A stretch of 64,000 bases of DNA, taken from Nissolia schottii. Lineage: Eukaryota; Streptophyta; Magnoliopsida; Fabales; Fabaceae. Numbering within the stretch: position 1 is the stretch's first letter; each line of letters begins with the position of its first letter. The notes under the pieces are model-generated. The model was not told the origin of the DNA. It did no database searches and saw only the letters and a list, made by a program, of their open reading frames with translations. Both the position numbers and the translations under genes were made by a program. Where the stretch lies: contig QANU01014009.1 of assembly GCA_003254905.1 (NCBI GenBank), positions 429,457 through 493,456 of the forward strand, given 5' to 3'. Shown piece by piece: positions 12,370-24,540 of this stretch.

Positions 12370-12790
12370 GTGTTAGTACTATCTTGAAATTGGATTCTTC
12401 TAACTATTTGGTTTGGAAGCCCTGAAATGAAGACTTTTTATATTGCAAGGATTGTGAGTGACAATGTCAAGCCAAAAATAAAAAAAACAGATAAGAATTT
12501 AGAAATGATGTAGGAAGACTATTAATCAGACAACATCTTGATAGCAATTTGTTTCAACACATTAATTCATAAACTAATGCTAAAATTTTATGGACAAAAT
12601 TGACAACTCTATGTAAAAGACATAGTAGAATAAAACTTGTTTGATTTGAAAGCTTGTGAATATATTACCAAGATGGTAGTTCAGTGGCAGCATGTCTCTT
12701 GACGATGAGTCGTAGACTTTGATTTTATTTAGCTCCATACTTAATAATTGAGATACTCTAGTTTGTCTTTATGAGTAATTTGACAATAAA
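12370..12790 (+). pseudogene. Decayed Ty1/copia gag
   Basis: Conceptual translation in shifting frames gives pieces typical of the plant copia gag N-terminal region: LKLDSSNYLVWKP near the start, then FLYCKDC, then RQHLDSNLFQHINS and TNAKILWTKLTTL. These match the usual order of the gag polyprotein (substrate-like 'L.SSNY..W', then the QHLD..L and LW..L segments). Stop codons and frameshifts break the frame repeatedly, so no protein is made. It is an old insertion lying 0.4 kb past the 3' end of the PME gene on the opposite strand. Confidence 0.65.
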
Positions 12791-13222
12791 TAAAAAAGTC
12801 ATTTTAACCATGGTAAAAAATAATATGATGAGTGAAAAATTTTGAAGAAAATAATATGTTAAGAATTAAAAATGTTAACACTTAAACATATTTCATGTTA
12901 GTTCTATAAACTAGTTAATTAATTATGAATATATATGTGCATCTCGAGTTTGATAGTGAAATATTAATGTTTTCTTAATTTACATACGTACTCTGATTTT
13001 ATTTTTTAAAATAGGTGAAAAATTAAGAAGAGACGTTAATTTTGGTAAAATATTAGTTATAATTATATTAACTCCACCAAACAAGATGATTTGGCCCTCT
13101 CTTATTAGAATTTGGTCCAATAAGATATATGATTGGACAGAGTTTCTCACACATTGCCCACGTAGAGAAGGATGGCATGAGAATTATTCAGGTACCAATA
13201 CAGGTGAGAGAAGATGAGCTGG
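12791..13222. other. Gene-free 3' flank of the PME gene
   Basis: A/T-rich sequence beyond the PME stop codon. It presumably includes the 3' UTR (minus strand). No clear polyadenylation signal was chosen. Confidence 0.4.
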
Positions 13223-16200
13223 CTACAAGCCAAGAGAGAAAGGGAATCCAGTAGAACCCAGCCAGGCAGAGCCAGCAATGAAGTTCCCGGGAGTGAAGGC
13301 CTGCGCCTCAGAAGCACTGGTAATGACCTTAAACCCCCTCCAGTTGACCCTGCGTGACGTGTCAGCACCGGGCCCACTGTTCTTATACTCGGCATAATAC
13401 AAGGTGTTCAACGCAAAATCCCCGTCCCACGGGAACCACCCGGCGGGCTGAATCACATTACTTATGGTGGACTGCATGACCACGGTCCTCGAGTACTCCT
13501 TCCACGGCCTCCCGAGATACGTGGGGAAGCTGCTTAGCACGGGTTGGAGGTCCTTCGTGGCCCCGATCCTGCACTTCTGGATGACGATGCCGGTGTTCTG
13601 GTTCGGGTCAACGCGGCCCTGCGCGGTCACCATGTTCTTTTGACTCGGGTTGGGCCGCCTCGCTTGGATGTCGCAGTCTTGGAACACCACGGCCGAGTTG
13701 CCGAAGATGAAGTCCACGGTGCCGGCGATGTAGCAGTTGACGAAGAACTGGCGGTTGCTGTGGACGTAGAGGGTGTCCTGGTATGCCGCGAAGCCGCACA
13801 GGTAGAAGGCGGAGAGGTCGGATCCGGCGCGGAGGGCCACCGCTTGCATCTTTGACGGGCCTGCCGAGTTCTGGAACGATATCCCTCGGGCCAAGAATCC
13901 ATCGCCCACTACGGCTGCATGCAACAATTTTATTGAGTCATAATCAATATTGCACGTAGTACTTGTGCCTCTCCATCAATTTGACTATGACACTAAAACC
14001 TGCTAGTACTAGTTGGAACATCTGTTTGTTTTGTGTAATTTGTTATATATTATTTTTCATAACTGTCCGCTTAACTGAAATTAGTAGTAAGCTACACTTG
14101 TGTACGTGAGGAAGAGGAACACTACTGTTATCTGTTACCTACACACCTTTCTTATGTTGTCTTTCACTTTAAAATATCCTTGAATTGCACCTATCATATT
14201 TAAAATAAAATAAAAACGCACACTCATATAATAAGCTACAAAAGAACAATTCAATTAAAAATAAAAATATTGTGAAAATAAGTAATATTAATGACTCTTG
14301 CATCTAAGTTGTCACGAGATTAATAAAAAGAAAAAAAATATATATTTGTGCTTATTTTATTTTATGTATCATGTTATTCGTACTTATATATTATTTATAA
14401 TTAAATAAAGAAAAATTATTATTACATCATAATTGTTTCACCGTAAATCACTCAGTCCATTTTTGTTCATTCTCTCCATTTTTTGCTTTTTGGATTTGGT
14501 GTTTTGTTCTGTGTCTAAACATATAACAAAGTTATGTCTCACAAATTTGGAAGGTTAGGTCTTGATTGATAAAATAGTTAGGTCTCGTATAATAAAACGT
14601 TAACGTTTATATCGTTTTAAATGATTAAGTTAACCATTGCATTGAGAAACCCACAAATTAGTGAATATAACATAGACAAATCTAAACTTTTTGTTCTTAT
14701 CAGATCCACCCATATAACATTTACAGACTTAATTATTACATGCATGTCAACGACCTAACCATAGCTAGACATAACCATAAAACACAACTAGACATAACCA
14801 CATAACATATACAGACACAACATGATAATGCAAATAGGCACAACCAACTAGCAAACATAGACATAACCATGATAGATAAGAAAATACAACCCTTTGGTGA
14901 AAATAAATACAACCTTTTATTATACTCAGACACAACCATTTCGTGAATTCATACCTAATTAACCTTATTAGACAACATAACCTAAATGTTCTTTAATTGA
15001 AGCAAAGAGAGGGAAAAAAAGTAGAACATAAAATTAAAAGGTTGTTATTGCAAGCAAAAATAGCAAAACGAAAGACAAAAATATGGACACAACGAAAGAT
15101 GAACAGAGAAATGTTTGATGATGAACTCGTATAACAAAGTCGAAGATGAACTAGTGATGAAGAAAAATCAAGCGGAAGACGAGAGGGTCGTGCTCGTTGG
15201 AGGAAGAAATGGTTAGGTCGCAAAGTTTTAAAAGAAGAAAGGTTGTGAGCGAGAACACGAAACATGAAGTATTATGTGTGAACCTTTTTTATAATAGATG
15301 AGTAATGAGTGTGTAACTTGCAAATATACTCTTAAGTAAAATCTACGTAACAAATTTTCAGCTATAAAATATCTGCTTATGTCGGTTAGTCCTTTTCCTT
15401 GAAACAGAAAAGAAAAGACTTTTTACCTATCCGAATTATTTTATTTATTCAAAATAAATAAATAAAATAAGCGAAGATTGGACTTACCCACTGTGGCGGA
15501 GTTGAAGGTGGTGCTGCCATCGACGACATTTCTACTTGCTGTGATGATAGTCTTACTACTTCCGTCACCCATGAACATGATATTAGTCTTCTTGCTAGGC
15601 ACTTCCACGTTCTCTCTGTACACTCCCGCTTTTATCCTAATCACATATCTCCTGCTACTCCTCTCCGGCGCCGCCGCCACCGCTTCCGACACCGTCCTGA
15701 AGTTCCCGCTCCCGTCCGCCGCCACCACCACGTCCGGCTTCACTGTGGACGACTGCAGGAGCCTCCTGTCCGCCATAGACATCCACTCCGGCCACCTGAT
15801 ACCCCCATCCTCATCCTCAATGGTCTTCCTTGCCGTCTTCATCTTGCTCTCGTACTCGGCAATGTGAGTGTCAGTTAGATTCTTCGTCATGGCCAAAGCG
15901 TTGCTGCACATGCGCTCCACGTGCACCTGCCCTGCCTGCAGGTACTTCCTGAACAGCTTCTCCGCCCTCGTGTGAGAGAATCCGTCCAGGCAACTCACCT
16001 GGTTGGTTATGGCCGAGCTTATAACCGTCTTCAGGTCGTCCGCCTGCTCGTAAACTGACTTCTTCTTCGACTTACCCCCTATGCACAAAAAGGTCTAAGA
16101 CAACAGTCCGTCTTTGATACAAACAACGCATGCATATATGAGTAAATTTAAAGTATTTATTACCGCTCATGCGGTACTCTATGAGGTCATCCTTCGCCTT

Positions 16201-16650
16201 CTCCAGGTCATAAAGCGTCTCGTCGATGGTCTCCAGGCAGTCGTGGAGGGCGGTTTTCACCCTCTTGGAGAGGCTGAGGCCCCTCCGGGGTGATAACAGC
16301 TTCTCAATGGTGAAGTAGTTGCGCTGGACGATTCCGGTGGTTATGTTCAACGCCAGCAGTATCACGTCTCTGTGGGATGAGACCTTGTTGGTGAGGGCAG
16401 GTTCGGAGGTGGCCATGGATGAGAAGCACAGGTCTGGGTACAGTGTGGAACTGCACGCGCTCTTGATGACGGCGTGGGAAGGGGTGGAGGACGGGGAGGA
16501 GCGATGGGAACTCACTCCGGCAACAATGCTCACAACGGCGGCGGCGAGAAGCAAGGTAGCAAAGAGAGCCAACACGAGCTTCCTACGGTTGATGTTTTTC
16601 TTGGACATGGAATCAGACATTCTGGCCACGGCTTGTTTGGACTCGCTCAT
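13223..16650 (-). CDS. Pectin methylesterase with N-terminal PMEI domain (proPME)
   Basis: Three exons join in frame: 16650-16164, 16078-15488 and 13914-13223, giving 589 residues, a normal proPME length. Splice donors are G/GTAATA and G/GTAAGT, and the acceptors end in AG. A signal-anchor lies at about 24-46. The PMEI domain (about 60-225) is interrupted by the first intron at residue 163. The RRLL processing motif is at 267-270. The PME catalytic domain follows with GVYREN (314-319), QAVALR (383), QDTL (Q405, D406), DFIFG (D427) and LGRPW (R485). All catalytic positions of the family are present, so the enzyme should be active. It would remove methyl esters from pectin in the cell wall after secretion, with the inhibitor-like pro-region cut off at RRLL. 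It is a paralogue of the partial gene at 2901-3951, same strand, about 9 kb away. Confidence 0.92.
13915..15487 (-). other. Second intron of the PME gene, with a degenerate repeat
   Basis: A 1573-bp intron with no coding sequence. Between about 14745 and 14960 the words 'agacataacca' and 'cacaac' recur many times, forming a degenerate tandem repeat. The minus-strand ORFs in this interval are by-products of it. Confidence 0.7.
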
Positions 16651-17527
16651 CGTGTCCTTGGTTTGAGGGAACAGAAATGGGGAGCTACGTACATATCAAG
16701 AGTGAAGGGGTGAAGGAATGATGTGGCATAAATTTTCTGCAGATGGGAAATGAATGGTTTTAAATTTCTTCAATTTGCACCGTTATTTCAATCATTCCCG
16801 ACAAATCTTTGTATTTTGCGCACGTGTCCGCTGCTACTATTATTTCTGTCCCTTCACAAAAGTAAGTATTAACTTTATAACACAGTTAAATAAATATTAT
16901 ATGAAACAAATATTGTTATTAAATATTTTTACATGATCAAACCTGCAAATTTAGGTCAGTTTCGTACCCTCCCAAATTTCCTTTTTTCGAAAAGGGTTTT
17001 TTTCCCTTAACAATCTAACTAATCCACAAAAATTTTAAAAATTTATACATTTTTTATGTGCAAACTAATCTAGAATCTAGATTGATTTATCCATAACTTA
17101 TCCATATATTTTCATCTAAAAGAATTTCAAGGCGACAAATATAAAAGTAAACCACAAACAATAAATATGACAAATATCAGCCTATTATGACCATCATTAA
17201 TCATAATTAATTATAATTTTACGCTAAATTGGAATTCTATTATGATCATCGACTATCATAATTTCACGCTGTATTTTTTGTTTATATGTATATTATATAT
17301 ATTTTTTTATCAAACTCATTCTAAATTATATGCGCGCACACACACGCAAGCACATACGCAAGTTGGGTACTCCACAACTTAGAAACCCCTCCCCCAAATC
17401 CGAAACCATATAAACGGGTTTCCCTAAACCTGCCTCAAAACTTAGTCAAATGTTGAATTACCTGACTCAAACGAGGCGAGGTAGGGCAAATTTTCATCCA
17501 TAGCTACAAAATAGAAAAGCAAACATT
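16651..17527. other. Upstream region of the PME gene, gene-free
   Basis: Contains the presumed 5' UTR and promoter of the minus-strand PME gene. No convincing TATA box was chosen. A CA-rich stretch lies at 17335-17355. The last five bases, ACATT (17523-17527), are the target duplication of the next element. Confidence 0.4.
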
Positions 17528-17729
17528 TGTTGGGATTTAAGTGAGTGTTTTAAAAAAATCTCACATTAGTTGATGATGGACTAAGCGGATGATATATAAG
17601 TGGGAGGACCTATAGACCCGTTGGCTTAAGGTTTTGAGTCAAGATGTAGCATTTTATCCAAGCTTGTGTAGTTTCTCACTTAGCTTGCTGATGTTGATCT
17701 CCCCAATTTCGGGCCCCCTCTTCCTATCA
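17528..17729 (+). repeat. 5' LTR of the TRIM element
   Basis: 202 bp, TG...CA ends, aligned along its length with 17999-18201 (shared words include GTGAGTGTTT, GATGGACTAAG-like, and TTTCTCACTTAGC). Confidence 0.8.
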
Positions 17730-17998
17730 AGTGGTATCAGAGTCAATGGTTTGACCTGGTGGAGTATTAGAGGAATGACGATTATTAGATGCATGTATGA
17801 GATCTCTTGTATTGAAAGTCTTCTCTGCAATGTAGAGGTCGAACAACGTGTTCCATGGTGTGACGGCAGTACAAGTGAAGTGCAACGTGGCTCTTCTTAA
17901 TGCCATTGAATACTCGGATGGGCATATGCATGGGTTTTGGCTGAAGGGGCCGGGAGCTAGATACCGATGTTGCGCCTCACACTTGAGGGGGAGAATAT

Positions 17999-18201
17999 TG
18001 TTGAGATTCAAGTGTGAGTGTTTCAAAATAAGTTCCACATTGGTTGGTAATGGACTAAGTGAATTGTATATAAGTGGAAGGACCCATAAACCCATTGCCT
18101 TAAGATTTTGGGTCAAGATATGGCGTCTAGTCCGCTTGTGTGGTTTCTCACTTAGCCCGTCAGTGTTAATCTCTTCGATTTTGAGCTCCCCCATCCCACC
18201 A
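17999..18201 (+). repeat. 3' LTR of the TRIM element
   Basis: 203 bp, TG...CA ends, directly after the polypurine tract. Confidence 0.8.
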
Positions 18202-18522
18202 ACGTTGTCATTGAACGTTTATGCGTGCATGTTCACACGTGTGTTTAATATTATTCGTTTTTATGTTTGATAATGTTTATTTTTTTGTTTTGCGAGCTGT
18301 TGTTGGCTATTTTTGTGTATAATATGACATTTATTACAGACTAAACCTAATATGGTGGCATGACACTTACACGAATAGCTTATTATGATGGAGAAAAACA
18401 CTCCACCTCGTGGGGTCCAAGATTAATCACTACACATATCAGAAGCATCCACAATCTCTATAATAACAGGTCTCACACAATTACATTATAGGTATAAGAT
18501 TATTTCATTTTATACACTAAAC

Positions 18523-19112
18523 CATGGTTGTTAAACTCTCAAGTTAAGTTAAACTCTCAAGTTAACTCGTAATCTCTTACGAGTTTATGATTTTATTACA
18601 CAAAACAAGTGAACATTTATGTAAACTCTTTTTTGGTAAACTCGTATGAGTTTAAGTAAACTCTCAATTCTATTAGCGAACTTACTAGTTAAAACCTACC
18701 TATGAGTTTATGAATTTACCTCAAAATGTACAAATTAATTTGTTAAATTTGTTAGATATTTACCTAACTTTGTTTAGGTTAGATAATATATATTGAGTTT
18801 ATTAAACTAATTTCATATATTTATCATTATTGAGTTGTGTTTTATCAAACTATAAAATAATGCAAATACAAAATAAAGTATGACATAACAACTAAGTGTC
18901 ATGCATTAAAGTGTTTTTTATGATTTTTTTTATTAATTTAATTCAAAGTTAACATTATTCAATTTCAATTATAAATACAATATTTAAATATGTTTAGTTT
19001 TTAATTATATCGCTTATAACATTTTTTTATGTACGTAAACTCTTATGAATTTACAATTTGAATTTATTGAGTCTTTATGAATTTACTTAAACTCTTGAGC
19101 TTGATAACTCTT
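18523..19112 (+). mobile_element. Non-autonomous DNA transposon (hAT-like MITE), copy B
   Basis: Begins CATGGTTGTTAAACTCTCAA, continues with AGTTAACTCGTA as in copy A at 568-1525, and ends ATGAATTTACTTAAACT followed by TTGATAAC, again as in copy A. It is about 590 bp against 958 bp for copy A, so one copy carries internal deletions or insertions. I could not find a clean target duplication. Confidence 0.55.
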
Positions 19113-20509
19113 CGCCCACCGACGCTATGGAATGCCTTCAATCACCGTAGAATCATCATCCCAAACCTTATCACAATGACCCAAATCAAGAATTTTAGGT
19201 AATTTCATTTCTCATCTTGAATTACCCGTGAAGAACACTATACGTAGTTGGCCCACAAAACAAACTTATATGATTTGTCTATTATTCCTTCATGAAATCT
19301 AAGAGACGATAACTACCTTTTAACTATGAATTTGTTTAGGTGAGATATGGACATAAATGTACTTAGGTAGATTAATTGAAGGTAAGGCGTCTGATATCAA
19401 CTTAATCAACGCGGTTGTTTAAGATTTTATAGGATATATACATGTGTGATAATTTGAAGGATCTATGTTTGGAAGAAAGCAAAAGATATTTCTTTTGTTA
19501 TTTTCAAGCGATAAAAATAATAAAGAAATGCCAAAAATATTCAATAATTATGCATGTGATTCTAAAGAAGGAATCGGACAGTTTCAATTTCAATAAGATT
19601 TCATTTAAAAAAAAAATCCTTTTTTTTTCTTTATTTCATCTATTCTATTATGACTGAAATACTTTATATCATAATTATGTTCATCATTTTATCATTTATT
19701 TATAAGATCATCTCATATTAATATTACCATTGACCTTCTAATGATGGTGTGATGGTGAACACAAGTTTCACTCTTTTCATTTTAAAAATGAGAGAAGCGA
19801 TCCTAGTTCATTAATAAAATACTTTACAAGATTTACTTTGTTCTTCCTTCTTCAATATCCAGGATACCGGGGTTTTCATAGATTACATGCAACAATTACT
19901 GAATAATGTATGGCCCAAAGCTTTGTGATCGTGACCTTGATATGATCCTATTTTGACAAACTAGTACTCGAGTGTCGGCAGGAAATCAATTTATGGATGT
20001 ATATGTATTACAGTACTCGAGAGTTTGCATATACGTACAATCACCAATCAATACAACGCGAAAAAAAATGTTATTAAGAGATTATAGCTAGGAAGCTGCA
20101 GGCGGTGAATGAAAGAATGCTTATAGTAGCTTATAACTTATGGCTATGATATGTGAATAATAAAAATGGACACCAGATAATAGCCACTGTATGAAGTTAA
20201 TAGCCACTGTATGAAGTTAAGTAATAAAATAAAATTATTATAAAATATAATAATTATGTGGAATTTATAAATAATTAAAAAAAAAAGTCTCTCTCTTCTA
20301 GTTCACTTGCTCTAACTCTTTGTTTTCTCTCACTCCCAAAACGTTCTCTCCTTGCTCCTTCTTCTTTGAAAGCTCTTTGCTAGCTCCTCCAGAATGAACG
20401 TGTTTGTCATCTTCGATAGCACCCCCTCCAACAGCATCACGTGTACAAATAAGCATGCCATAGTGGTCCTCCTCCTCCTCTTCTTTTGTTTCTGCTTTAT
20501 TCAGTTGGT
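19113..20509. other. Gene-free region with a perfect 20-bp tandem duplication
   Basis: No gene is supported. TAGCCACTGTATGAAGTTAA occurs twice in direct succession at 20181-20200 and 20201-20220. A T/C-rich stretch (20288-20360) follows. Confidence 0.5.
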
Positions 20510-20930
20510 TTGAATGTGTTACGGTGCTAGTTTCTGTATTTTATGATGTTAGTTTGTTTATTTTAAGACATTGATTTTTTTGGGTCAACAACATTGGTTT
20601 CTAAGTATTAGCGTGTTGACTTTTCTGTTCTACAATGTTAGTTTGTTTGTTTTAATGTGTTGATTTCCTCCGGTTAACAATGTTAGTTTATGAGTATTAG
20701 AGTGTTGATTTCTCTGTTTTATGGATATTGGTGTCTTTTTATTTATTCACCAGTGTCTCTGTTTGAAGTTGTTGGTTTGTATGTTTTAAGATGTTAGTTT
20801 TCTGTTTTAAGATGTTGATTTCTTTGTTTTAAGATGTTGGTATCTTGTTTTTGAGATGTTGGTTTCTTTGTTCTAAGATGTGGTGTCGTTACTTTAAGAT
20901 GTTGGTATGTTGATATTTTAGTTTATTTAT
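20510..20930 (+). repeat. Degenerate minisatellite, unit about 22-25 bp
   Basis: Units of the form TTTTAAGATGTTGGTTTCT recur, with variants such as ATGTTAGTTTGTTTG, across about 400 bp. Units are best conserved at 20780-20900. No coding. Confidence 0.6.
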
Positions 20931-21629
20931 CATTTTCTTATCCTTAGTGATATATATTTGTTTGTTTTTGTTTATTTATAGTTGTTTTAGTATGTTGTTT
21001 TCTCTGTTTTAGGCGGTTGATTTATTAATTTACAAAATCGGATTGTTTATTATTTAGTTAGGAAAATGGAACAATTAATGTTTAAGTAGTGGTGGTGGTT
21101 GAACACGTCTGCAGGGAGAATGGGGATCGAAGAGAGACAACGGGAGAGCGTGAGAGAAGTTTTCATTTTTTTAAATTGTGGATTGGATCTGCTATCGGTG
21201 TATTTTCTACACTCTCTTTATAATGACCATATGTTGACTCCTTTTTTATTGTTCATGTAATATTTTTCTATGACTTATCCCAATTCTTCATAACAATTAA
21301 ATGGAGTAGGTTGATGGGATGACGTTAACTGAGGTCTTTGAGGGTATGCAAGGTTGGTTGCTTGCTTTTACGAAAAATTCAGTAGTATCAAGTGGAACAA
21401 GAAGTACATTCACAATTTATTTTTGTGAGTTATATCACTGTTCAATTAGTTATAATTTTAATGTAATGGTTGAGATATTAAATATTAAATTATTCAAAAT
21501 AACAGTTTTTTACATGCATTTATGAATTTTTCTGTGAGAAAAAAAGAAAGAAAGTCAAAGAAGAGGACAATAGTTGCTAATTTTGTTGTATTCAATTTCT
21601 CCCTAAGAAATTTAAAATATAAGAAAATT

Positions 21630-22230
21630 TAAATGATTCAATTAGATTCTATTCGTTTAAAAATTTAAAATTTAAATAAAATAATTAACTTAGATTATTT
21701 GTTAAATATTTTGTTTGAATAATGAAATTGTATTTGCCTATTTTAGATGGAATCCGATTGGCGATCGGTGGGGTTCGACCTATGATCAGTGATGGCCGAT
21801 GATAGGTGGTGGCACGTCGACAATCGGCGGTGCCTGGACTAATGTTCAGCAGTTGCCGATTGGTGTTGGGCGGGTTCTGACGTACAATTGATGGTTGTCA
21901 GACGACGATCGACGGTGGCAAGTTGTCGTTGGGTGATTGTTGGTCGGCGTTTGGCGACCGACAGTGACCGATTGGTGACTAGAGATGGCGGACTGATGTT
22001 GGGCGATTTCTGACCGGCGTAAGGCGATTGCTGGTTAGCAAACGGTGGGGTCTGATTGACATTTGATGATGGTCGATCGACAATCAATGATGGCAGACCA
22101 GTGTTTGGCGGTTTCCGGTTGGTTATTGGTGGTGGTTGGCCAACATTGGGCGGTTACTGGCCAATGTTCGACGGTGGTCAATCGATGATGAACAATGAGT
22201 TGAAAGTGATGAATGGTGATAAAGTTTAAA
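21630..22230 (+). repeat. Dispersed repeat with a GC-rich degenerate core (copy 1)
   Basis: An A/T-rich flank leads into about 430 bp of degenerate repeats built from words such as GGCGATCGGTGG, GTTGGGCGGTT and CGATCGACGGTGG. A second, shorter copy lies inverted at about 57030-57240: both have AACTCATTGTTCATC-like and CAATTTCA-like words at corresponding positions beside the core. The minus ORF at 21839-22087 is a by-product of the repeat. Confidence 0.5.
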
Positions 22231-22808
22231 GATGATAGTGTGAAGACCCATATTCGGTGGCATGCTACAGCGACACGGAACGAGTGAGGCGCTGCAGTGC
22301 GTCCAACATGCTAGCAACATGGGATTTAACTGAAACCCTAAGCTACCAGCCTTGGGCCAACAGAAAGTTCGTCTTCTGCCTGTATATAGAGCTCCCCTCT
22401 CAACTCTACAACTCACTCAAAGCTTCAGAATTCCTCCCTAAGCGTAGAGTTTCTTGCTCAACTCTCTCTCTCTCTCTCTCTCTCTCATTTTGTGAAGACA
22501 CAACGTTTTCATCTAGGGTAAATAGTCAGTCCTTTTAGGAATGGCTTAGGGTAGTAGGCCCTGATGCCGCTACTTTGGTAGTGGTAACACTATGGCAGTC
22601 CACGACCATCGTGGCAATGCCGGATCGCTGTAGCGATGCTAGTTCACTATCGCAATGCCCTTCAATAATGTTTTATTAGTTTCTGATGGTGTAGTGCTTG
22701 TTAGCCTTTTCAAGTGCCAAAGCTACACCACTCGGAGCTTCTAGTGTTAGCGCTCCCCAGTCTCAGGCCTTTTAAGGTGGGTGGAGATCCTGGTGCGTTG
22801 AAGGTATG

Positions 22809-23750
22809 TAAGGCTGTCAAAATGAGCCTGACCCATGGGCCCGACCCGTTTACCTGGTTAAATGGACATGCTTTACATGTAAAAAATAGGCCAGTGAAAA
22901 TTTGAAAAAAAATTTGGTCCAGTTTGTTTAGGCCCGACCCGTTAGGCCAGCGGGCTAGCCCGTGAGCCCGTGAAATATTTTTTTTATTTATAAAAAAATC
23001 AATTTTTTAAAAGTTTCATTTTGGACTCTAAATTTTATTTTGGAGTTTAAGAGTTTACTTATAATTGAGCATGTTTAACTATTTGTTATGCTTAACTACT
23101 TAATTATATTTATATTGCTATACAACTGAAGTGCTATGACATAGATATTGATAAATTTTGCATTCTATTCCTTCAGTGAGTGCCTACGCCCTACAAGTTG
23201 ATATATACTTTCAAGCCTTGTTTATTATTAATTAATCTACGAGAAAGAGTTCCAATTGTGTTTTTGATTAATAACATAACAGTACTCACATCAATGTTAT
23301 ACGCCGTCATTTAATTAATGAAAGTTGTATTAATTCATGAATCAATTTCAAATAGCATTTGCAAGTATTTGATATCTTTCAAGCAAGATAGTTGAAGGGA
23401 CAAAAAAGATAATATAATATCACAATCAACCATTTAAACTATTTCTTTCAAATTAATTAATAGATAGACGATAAAAAATAGTTAAAAATGATCACGCATA
23501 CTTATTCACAACTTTGTATTTAAATCATAAAAAATAGACCAAAATTTTAATTTTTTTAAAAAAATAAACGACCTAACGGGCTGGCTCGTTTAGACCAGCG
23601 GACTGACCATAAACGAGCCGGATCCTAAAAATAGGCATAATTTTGGGCCGGCCCGTTTAGGCTCGTGGGCCTAAACGGGCCGGGCCTTAGTGGGATGGGC
23701 CTTAGCGGGCTGAGCCTAAATTTGTCGGGCCGCCCAGTTTGACACCCCTA
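22809..23750. mobile_element. hAT-like non-autonomous DNA element (942 bp)
   Basis: The left tip reads TAAGGCTGTCAAAATGAGCC and the reverse complement of the right tip reads TAGGGGTGTCAAACTGGGC, the usual hAT-type end. Subterminal GGCCCGACCCG and GGGCCGGCCCG words are dense at both sides. Flanks AAGGTATG (22801-22808) and ACGATATG (23751-23758) match at 6 of 8. No transposase ORF. Confidence 0.65.
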
Positions 23751-24532
23751 ACGATATGCCGCATTAGTGATTCGTCAATCGAGTCAATCATGTTTATGAT
23801 CATTATCATTATCCTTATTTGTTTATTTAACATGCTTAGTGGATAACATGCTAGGACTAAAGTAGAGAGCTATGTGAATGCTATGAGAAAATGATACATG
23901 ATGATAGATTTAGAACTGTTTGGTTAGACTTATATAACAAACCCTAATAAAGACTCAGGTTAAGGAAAGGTGCTAAGGAAAGGTTCTGGCTAAGTAAATA
24001 TTTGGTACTTAAGCTGAATATTGTGATGCACCCCTCTTCTTGAGAACTTCCCTAAGCACAGGATCACAATCCTTAGTTCCAGATGAGTAACAAGACAACT
24101 AGGCCCAAAAGCATAATCAATTAACTAGGATGTTGCCTTCCATACACAGTAGGCTTAGTATCTAACAACTTCAGTAATCAATCTGGCTCACCTAAATTTA
24201 AAAGACTTCATAAACAGTATGCTTTAGGGTAAAGGACTCAACTCAGCTAATATATTCAATAGTATATGGGGTCAGCGTCCCCACAGTTATATTCACCAGT
24301 ATAGGGGTAAGTGTCCTCTCAGTTATATCTAGTATTATATGGGGTCAACTATCACAACCCAAAAAAATAAAATAAAAAGAGAAGGCACGTCTCGAGCGAG
24401 ACGTATAAGTCATCTCGCGCGAGATATGCGACAACAAAACCAGGGCACTGCAACACGATGGGCGCGTTGTAGTGATGAGACATGGGGGCACGTTGCAGCA
24501 CGTCGGGAGATTAATCCCACATCGATTAACGC

Positions 24533-24540
24533 TATAAAAG
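24533..24540 (+). promoter_or_regulatory. TATA box of the inner LTR
   Basis: TATAAAAG, 183 bp inside the LTR, a common position for the U3 promoter of such elements. Confidence 0.5.

Larger units (their letters stand above)
17528..18201 (+). mobile_element. TRIM (terminal-repeat retrotransposon in miniature)
   Basis: A 674-bp non-autonomous LTR element with every structural part visible. The 5' LTR is 17528-17729, starting TGTTGGGATT and ending TATCA. The primer site TGGTATCAGAGTC is at 17732-17744, complementary to tRNA-Met as in other plant TRIMs. The internal region of about 270 bp has no gag or pol. A polypurine tract GAGGGGGAGA is at 17985-17994. The 3' LTR is 17999-18201, starting TGTTGAGATT and ending CACCA. 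Flanks ACATT and ACGTT match at 4 of 5. The two LTRs differ at many positions, so the insertion is old. Confidence 0.85.

Noticed and set aside
13544..13902. Plus- and minus-frame ORFs over the last PME exon
   Set aside because: Frame shadows of the catalytic exon.
21839..22087. Minus ORF of 82 residues rich in P, S and T
   Set aside because: It is produced by the degenerate GC-rich repeat.
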